Positions 11,778 through 22,723 of a stretch of 64,000 bases of DNA are shown here, in pieces. The notes beneath the pieces were generated by a model. That model had not been told where the DNA came from. It searched no databases and saw only the letters and a list, made by a program, of their open reading frames with translations. Source of the stretch: Paracamarosporium sp. OC-R06-R3 (Eukaryota > Ascomycota > Dothideomycetes > Pleosporales > Didymosphaeriaceae). Position numbers and translations under genes: made by a program. The stretch is from NCBI GenBank assembly GCA_019828545.1, contig JACVRA010000113.1:1-64000 (forward strand), in the 5' to 3' direction. How positions within the stretch are numbered: the first letter of the stretch is position 1; every line of letters begins with the position of its first letter.

Positions 11778-13768
11778 TATGTCGCTTTGAGGTGCAATTG
11801 GACCCTTCACGTTTGTATAGTTGATGGACACGCATGTGGAAAAAGTTCGAAGTTGTTATCGATAGGAGCTTACGTAAATATTCTTGGCACTAGTGTACAG
11901 AAACAACACCAAGGCTCTCCCGAACTTGCATTTGCATGTGCACCTTCACTCCATAAGAGCACCTCAATGAAACAGATTTTCACAAAACCAAACATTCACA
12001 CTATGAGCAGAACCGGCTGGATTTTGCGAGCCTCTATCGATGCGTTATAGCCACATTACCCCGCACAGCATCAAACACGATGCACAATTCAAGGCAACTT
12101 CGGCTGATCAGGGACTGCTATTCTTATACGTTTCAAACCTCCCTCCGCCATTGGCGACGAACAAAGTTCCCATTCGCGGATCAAGTTTACCAGGTCGGTG
12201 CATCAGGCCGGCCCGCGGCGGCCCAGCTGAAACCCTGGGGAGTAGTGGATAAATCGTCTTACTGTATACTGCGAAGGCGCTGAAACGTCGAAGCATGGAT
12301 AGACGGGCGCTGCCTCGACAACGCAAACCGCCGTCAGGAGGTGAAGAATTCTTCAGAGCTCGCACGTCCTTGTTGCGACGTCAGTCCTCGTCAGCCTCGT
12401 TGTTTGAATATGGTCAGAGCTGGGTTTATGAGGTCGAGTTATGCACCTGCTCCACCAAAGGGTGCAATAAGCCCAGCATCAGTAACTGGCCTGGTGGATT
12501 TTCGCAGGGCTAGAGACCGTCACCTGCATCGTTCAGGGTCTTGAAACCCGACGACTTTGCTGAAGCGGGTCTGGGGTAGGATTTTTTCCTTGCGGTTATG
12601 AGGCTTGGCTCATTAAAAGGTCACGGGACCGCGCATATTACCGTTTCGGAGGTTTGTTTACAGACGCGTTGACCGGTCAGCGCACACGCGACAAGCCAAC
12701 AAGCAGACGGTTCCAAGCGCCGGACAGCAACCGGCAGCCGGTCAGACCTCAGATGAGGGGCAAGCGCGTTGTTGTGGGGTCGAAAAACGGCGAGACGGGT
12801 TTATGAATACTTTGTGCACGTCGTATGCGGTGTGGATGACGGTGTTCTCGACTCTTTCAGCCCGCCTCATCTCTCACGTCCAACACGCCCCCGGCGGCGC
12901 CGGATTGCGCAACAAACAAAGGCGATCTGCGGGAAGCTGGCATTCACGAGTGCGAAGCGACAACAGAGGAGCAAACCGGGCAGTCTTTGTAGCGAACTGG
13001 GAAGCTTCCGAGCGGGTCGTATTGGATATGACGTCGAGGATCTTGGGATCGAGAGTCCTGGCAGCAGTCGCTCGATCCACAGCGTGCGTTAGAGCGAGGC
13101 CCTAGGAGTTGTGCGTGCCACAAGCGGACTACGGCAGGGAGATCATGGAACGATGCGAAGTTCACGGGCCGCGTACGGCGCCTCTCGCCGGCCATTGTTT
13201 GCAGGGCTGCACGGATTGAGACGGCGACAGGTCCCATATTGGGGCAGGGGGCAGCGAGGGCGTCTGCTTCAGGATGAGGCGCCGTGGCCAACCGCAGGCC
13301 GGAGTCGCTGGAGGCCTCGAAAACAGTTCCCTGCTGAGTTGCGCCAAGCGGCCATGACGACAGAGTCGCGCAGCTGAAGAGCAGCCAGAAGGGCAAATGG
13401 GCAGGGCGGGCGCTGTGAGATTTGGCGTGCACGCGAGGCCCCGCGCGTGCGAGGCCGAGGTGGAGCGCAGAGATGTGGTACGGCGTGTGGTACGGCGTGC
13501 GGCGGCCGTCTCCCTGGGTAACGGTACGACGGCGGGCGACTGAGAGCAGCGTGGCCGGCACCGTTGGCGAGAAATCTTTTAGCCAGCGGGCGAGGGTCGT
13601 CGTTTCATGGCGCTGCAGGCACATGCCCGCCGTCGACGTGATCCGTGCCAGCCTGCTCCGGCAACAGGGACGACCAGGCCCACGGCGGCCAGCCGCGAGC
13701 ATTGCGCAGCTCCGCCCGCTGCGACGTGGAGCGTCGGACGCTGATGATGTCGTTGGCGGCCCAGCGCA

Positions 13769-13905
13769 GGCGAGCAGGCGAGCAGGCGAGCACACGATGG
13801 AGCTGCTGCGAACAGCTGTTGCCGGCGGCGGGGCCCCCTCTAGGAGCTGCGAGCTGCGAACTGCGAACTGCGCGCTGCGAGTGCGTGTGCGTGTGCAGCG
13901 CGCAT
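13769..13905. repeat. Short tandem repeats in the CDC25 upstream region
   Basis: An 8-base unit AGGCGAGC is repeated about three times near 13769-13796. From 13845 to 13905 an imperfect run of CTGCGAG/CTGCGAA units leads into GTGCGTGTGCGTGTG. These are simple-sequence tracts in GC-rich DNA. No function is apparent. Confidence 0.5.
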
Positions 13906-14310
13906 CCGCTGCGCCTGATTGCACCGCCAATGGCACCCGCAGATGCACCGCGTCGCGCACGCTGGCCGGCGTATCGAGGCAGCTTGCCTGTTCCTCTCCC
14001 GCTGCAGCTGGCCGGGCGTTGGCATTGGCGACGGCCGAGGAGCGTGCGGCAGCGCCTAACGCTCACGGACCCAGCCCTAAACCTCAGATGCTTGCTTGCA
14101 TGGTTGCTGGGGCAGGCCGTCCTCCTGGCTGACTATACCCTCTCCACCACCTCGCACGCTCTCTTCTCTCCCAACCTTCTCCGTCCCCAAGAAGGCACCC
14201 TCCCTCCTCTTAACGCAGTTGCCGGCTGGGACGTTGGTCGTTCTCTGGATTCTCCGGGCTGCTGCTTCCTCCAGTGCTCCCTCGAACCCGTCCGACCACG
14301 CCTGCGACCC

Positions 14311-14452
14311 ATGCAACCTGCTGCGAGACGATAGCCACACGGCCCTTTGTCTCCGCCCCGCCAGCATACATCTTCAGATTAGAATTAGCTTTCTCGTCTT
14401 TAATTGTATGCTTACGCCTGCTCTCGAGCCCACCGCCGCCGAACCCCCGTGA
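14311..14452 (+). promoter_or_regulatory. CDC25: Two short upstream ORFs in the presumed CDC25 leader
   Basis: A 7-codon uORF (MQPAARR) lies at 14311-14334 and a 14-codon uORF (MLTPALEPTAAEPP) at 14408-14452. Both end before the CDC25 ATG at 14579. Whether they are in the transcript depends on the start site, which is not known. If present they could lower CDC25 translation when scanning is weak. In fission yeast, cdc25 translation is known to depend on its leader; applying that here is inference. Confidence 0.4.
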
Positions 14453-14578
14453 ACAAAGCACTCGGTCCCACGCTCGTTTGTCCCACCAACGCCCGCCCCG
14501 AGCCACACGGTCGAATCTCGATTCTCGAATCTTGAATCTCTCCCCCGAGCCCGCCAGCCCGCCAGCCCGTCAGTCGAC

Positions 14579-16469
14579 ATGTCTTCGCCGCTCGCAGCCA
14601 TGCACCCGCCGCCGCTGCCTGGCCCCTGGGGCTACCGACGAGACCTGCCTCCCTCGAAGCCGTTGTTTGCTGCCCACACCCTGGGGCCCAACAACTTCAA
14701 CTTCCGCGACATGAGCATGAAGAAGTCGGGTGGCAGCGACTACTTCACTATCCAGCCCATGAGAGGATCCTCGCCCACCGCCAGCCTCGCCGCCGATATG
14801 TCCTCGAACCTGCATGTTGATCAGAGGTAACCGCATCCCTCGCATGAGCCCGTGCGTCGACGCTGATATGCTTTTTAGTCCCCAGCTTGCCACACCTCGA
14901 AGGTCCCTCTTCACCTCCAGTCTATTCCAGCAGCTGGACAATCGGGGTACGTGAGCTTTCGTGCATGCATCGCTGTCGAATTGGTCTTGCTGATACTGAG
15001 CTTGAATAGAAGGAACCACGACCCCACCTGTACGGTGGGAAGGTGTCACGACTCCGCCGATTCCTTCGTCCTCACCCTGCTGCATACCCGACTCGATGGA
15101 CATCTCGCCTCTGCCACACAAAGCCCCGTTTAGCTTTTTGTTGAACGAGCGTCCCCTGCCCTTGGCTTCGCCTACCCCCGAGACCACACCCTCTACCGAC
15201 GACGACATGCTCTCGCCCTGCGAGCTACCCACCCCGCCGCAGTTTCCGTTTCCTGTTCCCGAAATCGAAACGCCGCGTCCGGTATCGGCTAATGAGTAAG
15301 TCTCTTGCCGGCATATACAATGGTACCTTGTATTGATCCAGTTCAGACGTAGAAAGCCCACCTTCTTAATGCGTCCTGGCCTTGCTCGCACCAAGAACTA
15401 CTCGACTAACACTGTACCGCTCAAGTCGCGCAAGGAGGAGGTAGCACCGCCCTTTTTGTTCGGTGCTGGTGTCAACACGTCCACCCTGTCACTAGACGAG
15501 TGCTTCACCATGTCCCCTCCACCTGAGCGCCGGCCAATGTCGAACCCTTCCATGGGTTTCTCGCGGCCAAAGCCTTTCGGTTCCAACATCCGAAAAGCTT
15601 CCGCAGGCCCGTCTCGACGCCCCTCCAAGATCCGCAGGTCGCTTAGCATGTTTGAGCACCCAGGAGATGTGATGAACACGAAGCAAGACAACGAGAGCTA
15701 CACGCCGAGCAGTCTGCAGTCTGTGATGGATGTTGAAGACTCACCTGGACTAAAGCTTCCTCACACTACGCAGCCCAACGAGCCAGACAGCATGCCTCGT
15801 ATCACCGACACAACACTAGTTGGCATTATCAACGGCGAATATGATCATCTCTATGACAACAAGTACATCATTGACTGCCGCTTTGAATATGAATACAAGG
15901 GTGGCCACATCGACGGTGCAATCAACTATTGTGAAAAGGAGAAGCTCTCGGAACGGCTCTTTGGGCCAGAGGCGTCTTCAAATACAGCTAACACTCTTCT
16001 GATACTTCACTGTGAATATTCCGCACATCGTGCACCCCGCATGTAAGTTTCCGGTCACTGTTCTACACATTCGATCTTGCTAACCCAACACAGGGCTCGA
16101 TTTTTGCGTGAAGAGGACCGCAAGATCAACGCCCATCGTTACCCCCAATTGTCCTACCCTGAAGTATACATCTTAGATGGAGGCTATAGCGAGTTCTACG
16201 CTTCACATCGTACTCGCTGCTACCCACAAAGCTGGGTTAAAATGGATGATGAAGAGCACCAGGCCTCGTGCGAGCGAGGCATGGCCAAGGTTCGACAGCG
16301 CACCAAGCTGAACCGAGCCCAGACCTTTGCTTTTGGTCAACAATCTTGCCAGATGGAAGACTCTCCCACTGCCGTCGGTCGTTCAAGAAGTGGTGACGTT
16401 ATGACGCTTGGTGACGATATGCTGAATGCTGGACGATTAGGTGCCTCTCGTCGCATGGCCTCGTACTGA
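14579..16469 (+). CDS. CDC25: M-phase inducer phosphatase Cdc25
   Basis: The model is join(14579..14826, 14879..14946, 15010..15295, 15347..16042, 16094..16469), 557 residues with consistent phases. The N-terminal half is a Ser/Pro/Thr-rich regulatory region with many SP/TP sites suited to cyclin-dependent and checkpoint kinases. The C-terminal half is a rhodanese-like Cdc25 domain with the P-loop HCEYSAHRAP (catalytic Cys about 423, Arg about 429). It is followed by the Cdc25-typical INAHRYPQLSYPEVYILDGGY. The enzyme removes the inhibitory phosphate from Cdk1 Tyr15 to start mitosis. The last intron falls just after the P-loop arginine. In exon 4 the acceptor at 15346 was chosen over one at 15340 because the earlier site gives a stop. 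The counterpart in Aspergillus is nimT. Confidence 0.95.
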
Positions 16470-17789
16470 GCCTTTGACGGGTGGTCCATGATTTCTTTTG
16501 ACGATTTTGCAACAACTTGACGGCGCACTGGCTTATGGCGTTATTGATTGACTGGCATCGACATCCAGCCTGGCGTTTGGTTATATTCCAACTTCATCCC
16601 TTGTGGCGTTCAAGCGCTTACCTTTGACCTCGCTGCATCGGACTTCGACATTAGGCGGACGGCAATCATTATCTCGATAGGGAGTAACATACCCTGGGTC
16701 TGCCCTGCCGTTCCGTTTCGACCCGCATGCATTGCATCCCGTTCGGCTCCTCGGACCGGGCGTCTATATACCTTCTCGCGAGAGTTGCTGGATACCCATT
16801 TTCGTTTTCTAGCACGCTTAGAGAGCAGCAGAAGACGGTTGCCTCGCGAGCTTAATTTCCTTTGTTTTATTCATGTCCATCCTCACGGATCTTTCTATGT
16901 CCTTAGAGAGCTGAAAAACTGCTCTCATGTTCTCAGAACAATCTGAACCACCATCACGAAACAAGTACAATCCAGGCCTACGCGCCTCTGACCATCACCT
17001 GCATCGACAGACGTCTCCTTTCATCTCTCTCTATCACGGCAATCGCCCCGTACACAGATTGGACTTCTCACCATCGTACCAGCACATCCTTGGCATCGGT
17101 TGCGCTTTTTGGCTCCTCGGTCTTCACTCGGCATCCTCTCTCCTGACTTCTGGCTCTTCCAAAAAGAACTTCTTCTTAGTATCTTCTTGGGTCTCCACCC
17201 ATTCGATTGTACTTAATCTGCTTGCTACTTTTCTCTGCGGGCCAGGGCGTGAGGCGTGTAGAGGACAGTCGGCGTACATATGGATGTTCTTGGGCCATGC
17301 AGAGAGAGATAGAAGGTAGCGATTTAGGTACCTCGTAATGTAGAAGAGGGACGACGGTCGAAAGTCTGTCTGTTCTGTTCGTTACAAATGGAAAAAATGA
17401 TTCCAAATACGTCGTGCGTATGTTTGTGATGCTGGAGTTGAGACTTGAGACTCGAGCCTCGAGGATGCGATGTTTTGGTTGCAAATTGTTGCATAGGCCA
17501 CTCGAGAGCCGCGCTAATATACTGGTACAGATTAATCTACGTTGCCTTCACGCATTGGCAAAGAGCCGCCAGGCAATTTACTTTTGCTAGCAGTAGCAAC
17601 GCTAACACCGTCTTACAGTCTACCATCAGTCCTCAAACAAAATAAGTTCCCCCTTGAGAGATCCAAATCAACGTATACGTGCATGGTTGTCTTCTGCGGA
17701 CAGCTCCTCTCCCACCGTTCCCGCCGCCTTATGTCCATATCCGGTGCAAGAAAAAATCCAATGAGGCTTTCCGTACGCAGGTCGTGACC
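16470..17789. other. Intergenic region downstream of CDC25
   Basis: Two plus-strand frames of about 130 codons (16548-16946 and 16927-17319) are open but carry no recognisable domain and may be 3' UTR. I support no gene here. Confidence 0.4.
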
Positions 17790-18221
17790 TTAATGCCACA
17801 TCCAACCCTTTCTAAAGCGGGAAGCTAACGTCACCACCAAACCAACGGAGAGAATAACTTTCGCCGCTAAAGCAAGGTAGAAGGGAGGCTCTAGATCGCC
17901 CGTGTCGGCTCGGAAGGTGTTGAGACTGTTAGGAGAAACAGAACCGCTGTTGATGCCCTGTCGGCGGGGGACAGTACCTCTGTCAGAAGTCTGCGTGCGC
18001 TTGAAATTGCTCTGGAAACTGTCGCGGAACACATAGATGGGCGTTGTCCCGAAGAACTTCGGGTGAGTTTGTTTTCGCCTGGTAGTGGCGTTTTCTTTTT
18101 TAACTGTGGAACTGTTTTGCGGAGAAGAATGCTCAAGGGTATCGTCTTGTCGATGGTGATCTATGGTTAATGTGGTCTCTTGTGAGGAATTTGAATGTTT
18201 GTGGGAGGAGTTGCGGATTGT
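17790..18221 (-). CDS. Possible C-terminal exon of a tail-anchored membrane protein
   Basis: This minus-strand frame is open for 143 codons and ends TAA at 17790. No ATG starts it, so it would be a 3' exon, with its 5' part somewhere above 18221 and not found. The end is a hydrophobic helix (FYLALAAKVILSVGLVVTLA) followed by a basic tail (SRFRKGWMWH), the pattern of a tail anchor. Before it comes a hydrophilic, Ser/Thr/Lys-rich segment including KFFGTTPIYVFRDSFQ. A rival reading exists on the plus strand (about 17893-18303), where two phase-matched exons bounded by CTCTAG, GGTGAGT and GGAG also look coding. I do not recognise either product. Confidence 0.35.
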   Translation of the reverse strand, partial: TIRNSSHKHSNSSQETTLTIDHHRQDDTLEHSSPQNSSTVKKENATTRRKQTHPKFFGTTPIYVFRDSFQSNFKRTQTSDRGTVPRRQGINSGSVSPNSLNTFRADTGDLEPPFYLALAAKVILSVGLVVTLASRFRKGWMWH

Positions 18222-19870
18222 TTACGCTTGGGGTGGAGATTGCTTCAACGGATGAACATGAGCACGAAAATGCGTGGATGGAGGTTGTGGAGATGGCTTG
18301 GTGAGGTGTCATGGCAAGCTTGGAATGGGATGGCACAGGGGATACGAATGTGCTGGGATTGGAAGAATCGGTACGAGATCGGGTTGGTTTTTAGTAGCTA
18401 TCAGCCACCGATTGTTGTGATGGCCAGTATGATGTCTAGGGCTGCTGATGCACATTATGTCTCATTGTGTTCTGGGTTGGTTTGTCGTTTTGTTTCTCTT
18501 GCTGTAGATGTGCGCATCTAAGCAGAGGTCTAGGTCTTCGACACAGATAACTGGGAAATGCCTCACCACTTAGCTCCAAGTTATCTATCCACTAATCGCC
18601 GTAGTTATTAACACTACCCCTTGAATGATAGAAATTGTAGTTGTAGAAGTTCTGATTGACTTTGCTGGAGCACTGAGAATTTAGATTTCTAGAAGTATAG
18701 TAGTAGGAAACATCTGCACAGTCTACTAGCTCTAGGATTACTTAAACAAGCTTAGGAACTACACAGGATGGATTAGAGGATCTAAGACTGATATTGTCTC
18801 TTCTCCGTAGCTTCGCCAAATTCGCTTGTCCCACGTCTCTTTGTGTGGATATCACAATCATCCAAACAAACCATTGATATTGAGAATTTTCGATCTTTCT
18901 GCATAAATCATCCCGCCGATCATATAAATGGTTGCAGGATATTGCCTCCCATCCAAGGCCAGTATGCCTTCTTTAGTCAATCGCATATCCTTGCAATGAG
19001 ATGGAAAAGGACGAAAATCTTGAGTTGACCTACGGTGCGAATGATAATATCTCTCCACTAAAATCCACCAAACTGTACGACTCAACAAATAACAAACACA
19101 AGGAACTAAGAAAGATAGAACGACAAGCATGACCACAACCCCGTCTTCGCTCTTTCAAGTAATATGTACCTTCCATTTATGGCCCACAACAGTTCCGCCC
19201 ACAGAAGGTATCATCTCCGCCACACCTGTTCCCGCCCACCGTTGTTGCTTAAGTAACTGCTGTCCTGCTGCCGACCACAGCCCCGACGGCACATCTGATT
19301 TGTAGGAAACTCCTTCTCGCTCTTTCACTCCGATTTCGCATTGCAACGGCTCCGTCTGTGTAGGTATTTATTGTTTGTGGTAGACTGAATGAGCATTTGC
19401 ATTCCAGAAGCACGCGACACATTCTCCATGACACGAATGACTTGTCGTACCTCTCACAATTCAAGTTGTTGTGCTGCTGCTGTACCACCACTATCACGAT
19501 ACTGAATTACGGCGAAAATGGCCCTAGAATCTACACGGAGATCTCCTAAGGGCGGTTCGAGGGGAAATGCGAGCGGCAAGGCAAAGCCGATCTATGTTTG
19601 CGACCTCAAAAACCCGTTTGTAATTGCGATCGTCATCTGTAGCGTGATAGACTAAAGTCATTCTAACGAGATCGTACACTATCAATAAGGGGGCCGATGC
19701 CTGGGCGTTGCTTTGGAAAGGTGATAGCAAGGTCCGTCTTCTTACTAGAGTGAATAGAGGTAGATTTGAAGACTGGGAGTAACGATGGCTCAACTTGCTG
19801 GGTCCGTCCAGTACAACTGAAACACTTCGAGCATAGGAAACGGGAGCATGGAACGCGGCTTACATGCTAC
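18222..19870. other. Gene-poor, lower-GC region
   Basis: I see only short frames (under 110 codons) with no family features. The base composition is richer in A and T than the flanking housekeeping genes. No RNA gene, transposon end or long repeat could be supported. Confidence 0.4.
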
Positions 19871-20317
19871 TCAGGACAACACTGGTATCTTTGGAGGGGG
19901 TTTATCATCATCCCTAAGTGTCTCATAGATTTGAAAGGCTGGTTGTACCCCCTTGTGGTATATATGAGCAATCTGGTGCTGTTTTATACCGTTTAGAATC
20001 TGATATTTGGTCTTCAGCCGCACTGTAATATGTTCTAGAGGATCGTCACTGGGATGCATCATGCATAGGATTTCCATAACTGCAAAGGCCTTAAAGCTAG
20101 CATCTTGAGCTGCAGCCTTGCATAGTTCCTCATGTTCTTCCTTACTCGGATAGTCTGGATTTTGCTTCTTCCTTCTTTTCTCCCCTCTTTTACTTGGCGG
20201 GATGATCCAAACGACCTCTGGAGATCCCTCGCTACTGTTGATCATCTCTGGAGTGTTGTTTTTGACGAAAATTTGGCATACGCCTTGGTACAAAAATGAT
20301 GCAAAACTGTTAATCAT
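19871..20317 (-). CDS. Hypothetical protein, 148 residues
   Basis: A single open frame starts at ATG 20317. The protein has a short hydrophobic-aromatic start (FASFLYQGVCQIFV), a basic patch (SKRGEKRRKKQ), a charged helical middle (PSKEEHEELCKAAAQDASF) and a C-terminal stretch ending DDDKPPPKIPVLS. Composition and helix pattern look like a real protein, but I recognise no family. It lies about 550 bases downstream of the kinase gene on the same strand. It could be an orphan gene or a fragment of a larger one; the sequence before its ATG shows no obvious splice partner. Confidence 0.4.
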   Translation of the reverse strand: MINSFASFLYQGVCQIFVKNNTPEMINSSEGSPEVVWIIPPSKRGEKRRKKQNPDYPSKEEHEELCKAAAQDASFKAFAVMEILCMMHPSDDPLEHITVRLKTKYQILNGIKQHQIAHIYHKGVQPAFQIYETLRDDDKPPPKIPVLS

Positions 20318-20872
20318 AATCGTAGGTAGTTAATAGTTGGTGATCCAACTCCAGACTATTGTCGTGTTGAGTAGCTCGGAGTGAAATTACAACCGGAGTT
20401 TGGCAAAAGCTGTATAGATATAGGGCAGCGACAAATGAAGTAGGGAGTTAATCGATGCACAGGAGGCACGTTTATATAGGCATGCGAGGTAGCGTTTTTC
20501 AGTTTATAGATTTCCCTTTGTAGATTTCTCTTTGTGTAAAATAGTCACCGCTTTCTTATGCTCTTTTCATAGGCTATAAGATAAAATGAGATCCTAGCTG
20601 CGATCATGGTAGATTTGTAATGTTTGATGAAGTATGGGAGTATGGGAGTACCCGTAAACTATTAAGATACAGAACAAGAATACATAGCAGGAGGTAAAGA
20701 CTCAATTGAAAGAGATAAAGAAAAAGCAAGTTCAGGACAACAAAAACTACATTAATTTATTCCACCAATACCCAGTATTAACACTGTCTCTTTACGATAG
20801 ATTGGTATTGGGGGTATAGGAGCTATTAAAAAGTCATGACAAACATCCCGTCCCTCGCTTAGCTCATAGACG
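20318..20872. other. AT-rich intergenic region below the kinase gene
   Basis: This stretch has short A/T-rich tracts and a small tandem repeat (TATGGGAG twice near 20634-20650). I see no gene. Confidence 0.4.
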
Positions 20873-22723
20873 TTACTGAACTGGTTGCTCTTGTTGCTCT
20901 TGTATTTGAACTGGCTGCTCTTGTACCTGAACTGGTTGCTCTTGTGCTTGAAACCATTCCTCTTGTAGCTCTTGTGCTTGAACTGGCTGCTCTTGTAGCT
21001 CTTGTACTTGAACTAGCTGCTTTTGTACTTGAACTAGTTGCTTTTGTACTTGAACTAGTTGCTCTCGTACTTGAGCTAGTTGCTCTTGTACTTGGAACCA
21101 TTCCTCTTGTACCTGAACCCATTCCTCGGAGAATAGCTCGGCTGTTGCTGGTCGTTTCTTAGGGTCTGCAACAAGCATTTTTCGGAGGTAGCGCCCAAGC
21201 TTTTCAAGATTTAGCTCTATTTCAGGTGTACTGGGTCTGTCATTTAAGTAAACTTCTCGTATGTCTGCCTCTAGGCTCGACAGTTCTTCAATTTCGATAT
21301 TGAACCCTTTGTGTTATGTCAATACAAGCCTCGGACGCTTATATGCATAAGCTCATATCAAAGGGAATTTACATGTTGGATTCGGGATGTCCACCCACTT
21401 CGAATCACGTATCATCTTAAACATAGATATAATCAGATAGTCAGCAGAGGATGAGCCAAGAGCCTGGTAGATTTCTGGAATTAGAGCGCGGGTATCGCGG
21501 TTCATCGGCAAAAAGAAAAGTTCTTCTCTAATGCTGATTTGGTACGTCTATAACATGCATCAGTCAATTGTCATACAAATAAAGTAAGCGGCTATCTACC
21601 GTGCAGGCAAGACCCCAGATATCTATGGCCTTGGTCGGAGTGTCTCCAAAAATTGATTCTGGGGGCCATTGCGTTGGTGTTGTTGTTACAGAGTTTGGGG
21701 GATCCGACGCAAAAAAACCTGCGGGTGTTAGCTCTAAGTTATCTTACTTCTAGATTGAAGACTTACCATTAGAAAAATCTGCAAGCTGAATCTCGCTGAG
21801 TTCTTCAATATCTGTGGGATAGTACTTTGTTGGATTCACCACATACTCCGGCACACAAGGTTCAAGGGGACCACCATCAATCCTTGTAACTTTGAGCTCC
21901 TCTGGAAGTTCCTTATCATAACTCTGCTGTTGCTCAGCAGTAAGTCGGCATAGGACGTTTCCGGTATGTATGTCTAGCAAGGTTACTGATACCGTAAGAT
22001 ATAACGCTCATAAGAACAACATTACCTCCGTGTACAATTCCATTTAGTTGAAGGTAATCCACAGCTAGCAGAAGCTGCCGAGAGATTCGGCGAGTGAAAG
22101 GGAAAGGAAAAGGGAGATTAACGTTTCCCTTCCTCGGTGGCGCTGTAAAACTTAATTCGTCGAAGCGTGCCCCTAAACGTTCTAGGACTAGGAACAAGTG
22201 ATGTCCGTTGGGGCTGACATGGTAGAAATGGTCTAGAAGACGTGGCAGATAACGTCGACCTTCGTGTTGGGAGTCATTGTCAGCTGTAATATGTTGCAAT
22301 ATGCGAAGCTCCCGGTTCTCGGTTGAACGTTCTGCAGTAACAACTTTGATACACACGTTGCGGGTTTCGCTGTAAGGGAAGATTTTAGCAAAAGTTCAGA
22401 AATCATACCATAATCTAAAGTTAAACGTACTATCTATCTTGAGCCAGCCACACAGTTGAGTAGGTGCCAGTACCAAGCCTATTTATGATTCGGTATCGTC
22501 CGTCTTCGAAAGAATCATTGATATGGATAGGGGGGAGGCCTCCCGGCTTATATTTCTTCAAGGCCTCCACTCTATCTTCGCCGGTGTTGGTTGTGTATTC
22601 GCCGTCGCGAGACATTTGAAAGGTGAAGTGGTTGCTCGGTGTGATTAAAACTGAAGCTGGCGCTTTAACAGCATCGAAACCATCTCCATTGACCAGCTCG
22701 ACACGTGTGAAATCTAATGACAT
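20873..22723 (-). CDS. SRPK-like protein kinase with a heptad-repeat tail
   Basis: The model is complement(20873..21306, 21373..21547, 21600..21718, 21767..21973, 22026..22369, 22431..22723), 523 residues with all phases matching. Kinase landmarks in order: Gly loop RLGTGTYSTVW (82-92), Lys106 in VCIKVV, catalytic loop VHGDIHTGNVL with Asp213, metal-binding ADFSNG (Asp278; DFS in place of DFG), QWPPESIFG as the APE-type segment (Glu302), and DIWGLACT. HGDIH, the APE-like QWPPESIFG and the long insert between catalytic loop and DFS (about 65 residues) resemble fungal SRPK-like kinases. The final exon continues past DPKKRPATAELF into a tail of VQVQEQL-type heptads encoded by a minisatellite. 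Key residues are present, so activity is plausible. Substrate unknown; classical SRPKs phosphorylate SR proteins. Confidence 0.8.
20878..21118. repeat. 21-bp minisatellite coding for the kinase tail
   Basis: On the plus strand the unit GAACTAGTTGCTTTTGTACTT and variants (21 bases, 7 codons) are repeated about eight times, mixed with interrupted or shortened units. Read on the coding strand it gives VQVQKQL/VQAQELQ/VQVQEQP heptads, interspersed with EEWFQ variants. All changes of unit keep the frame. Confidence 0.8.

Larger units (their letters stand above)
11778..14578. other. Long GC-rich divergent intergenic region (POL5 / CDC25)
   Basis: This 2.8 kb separates two divergently transcribed genes. 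The part from about 12,700 to 14,100 is GC-rich, so long overlapping frames occur on both strands (12944-13960 minus, 13422-14132 plus) without recognisable domains; I take them as chance. Short tandem repeats are visible at 13477-13502, 13769-13796 and 13845-13905. A pyrimidine-rich tract at 14132-14220 and two uORFs suggest the CDC25 mRNA leader starts in or before this part. Confidence 0.45.

Noticed and set aside
12944..14132. Overlapping 338-codon (minus) and 236-codon (plus) frames
   Set aside because: GC-rich DNA makes stop codons rare; compositions are Arg/Ala/Ser-rich without pattern and the frames overlap on opposite strands.
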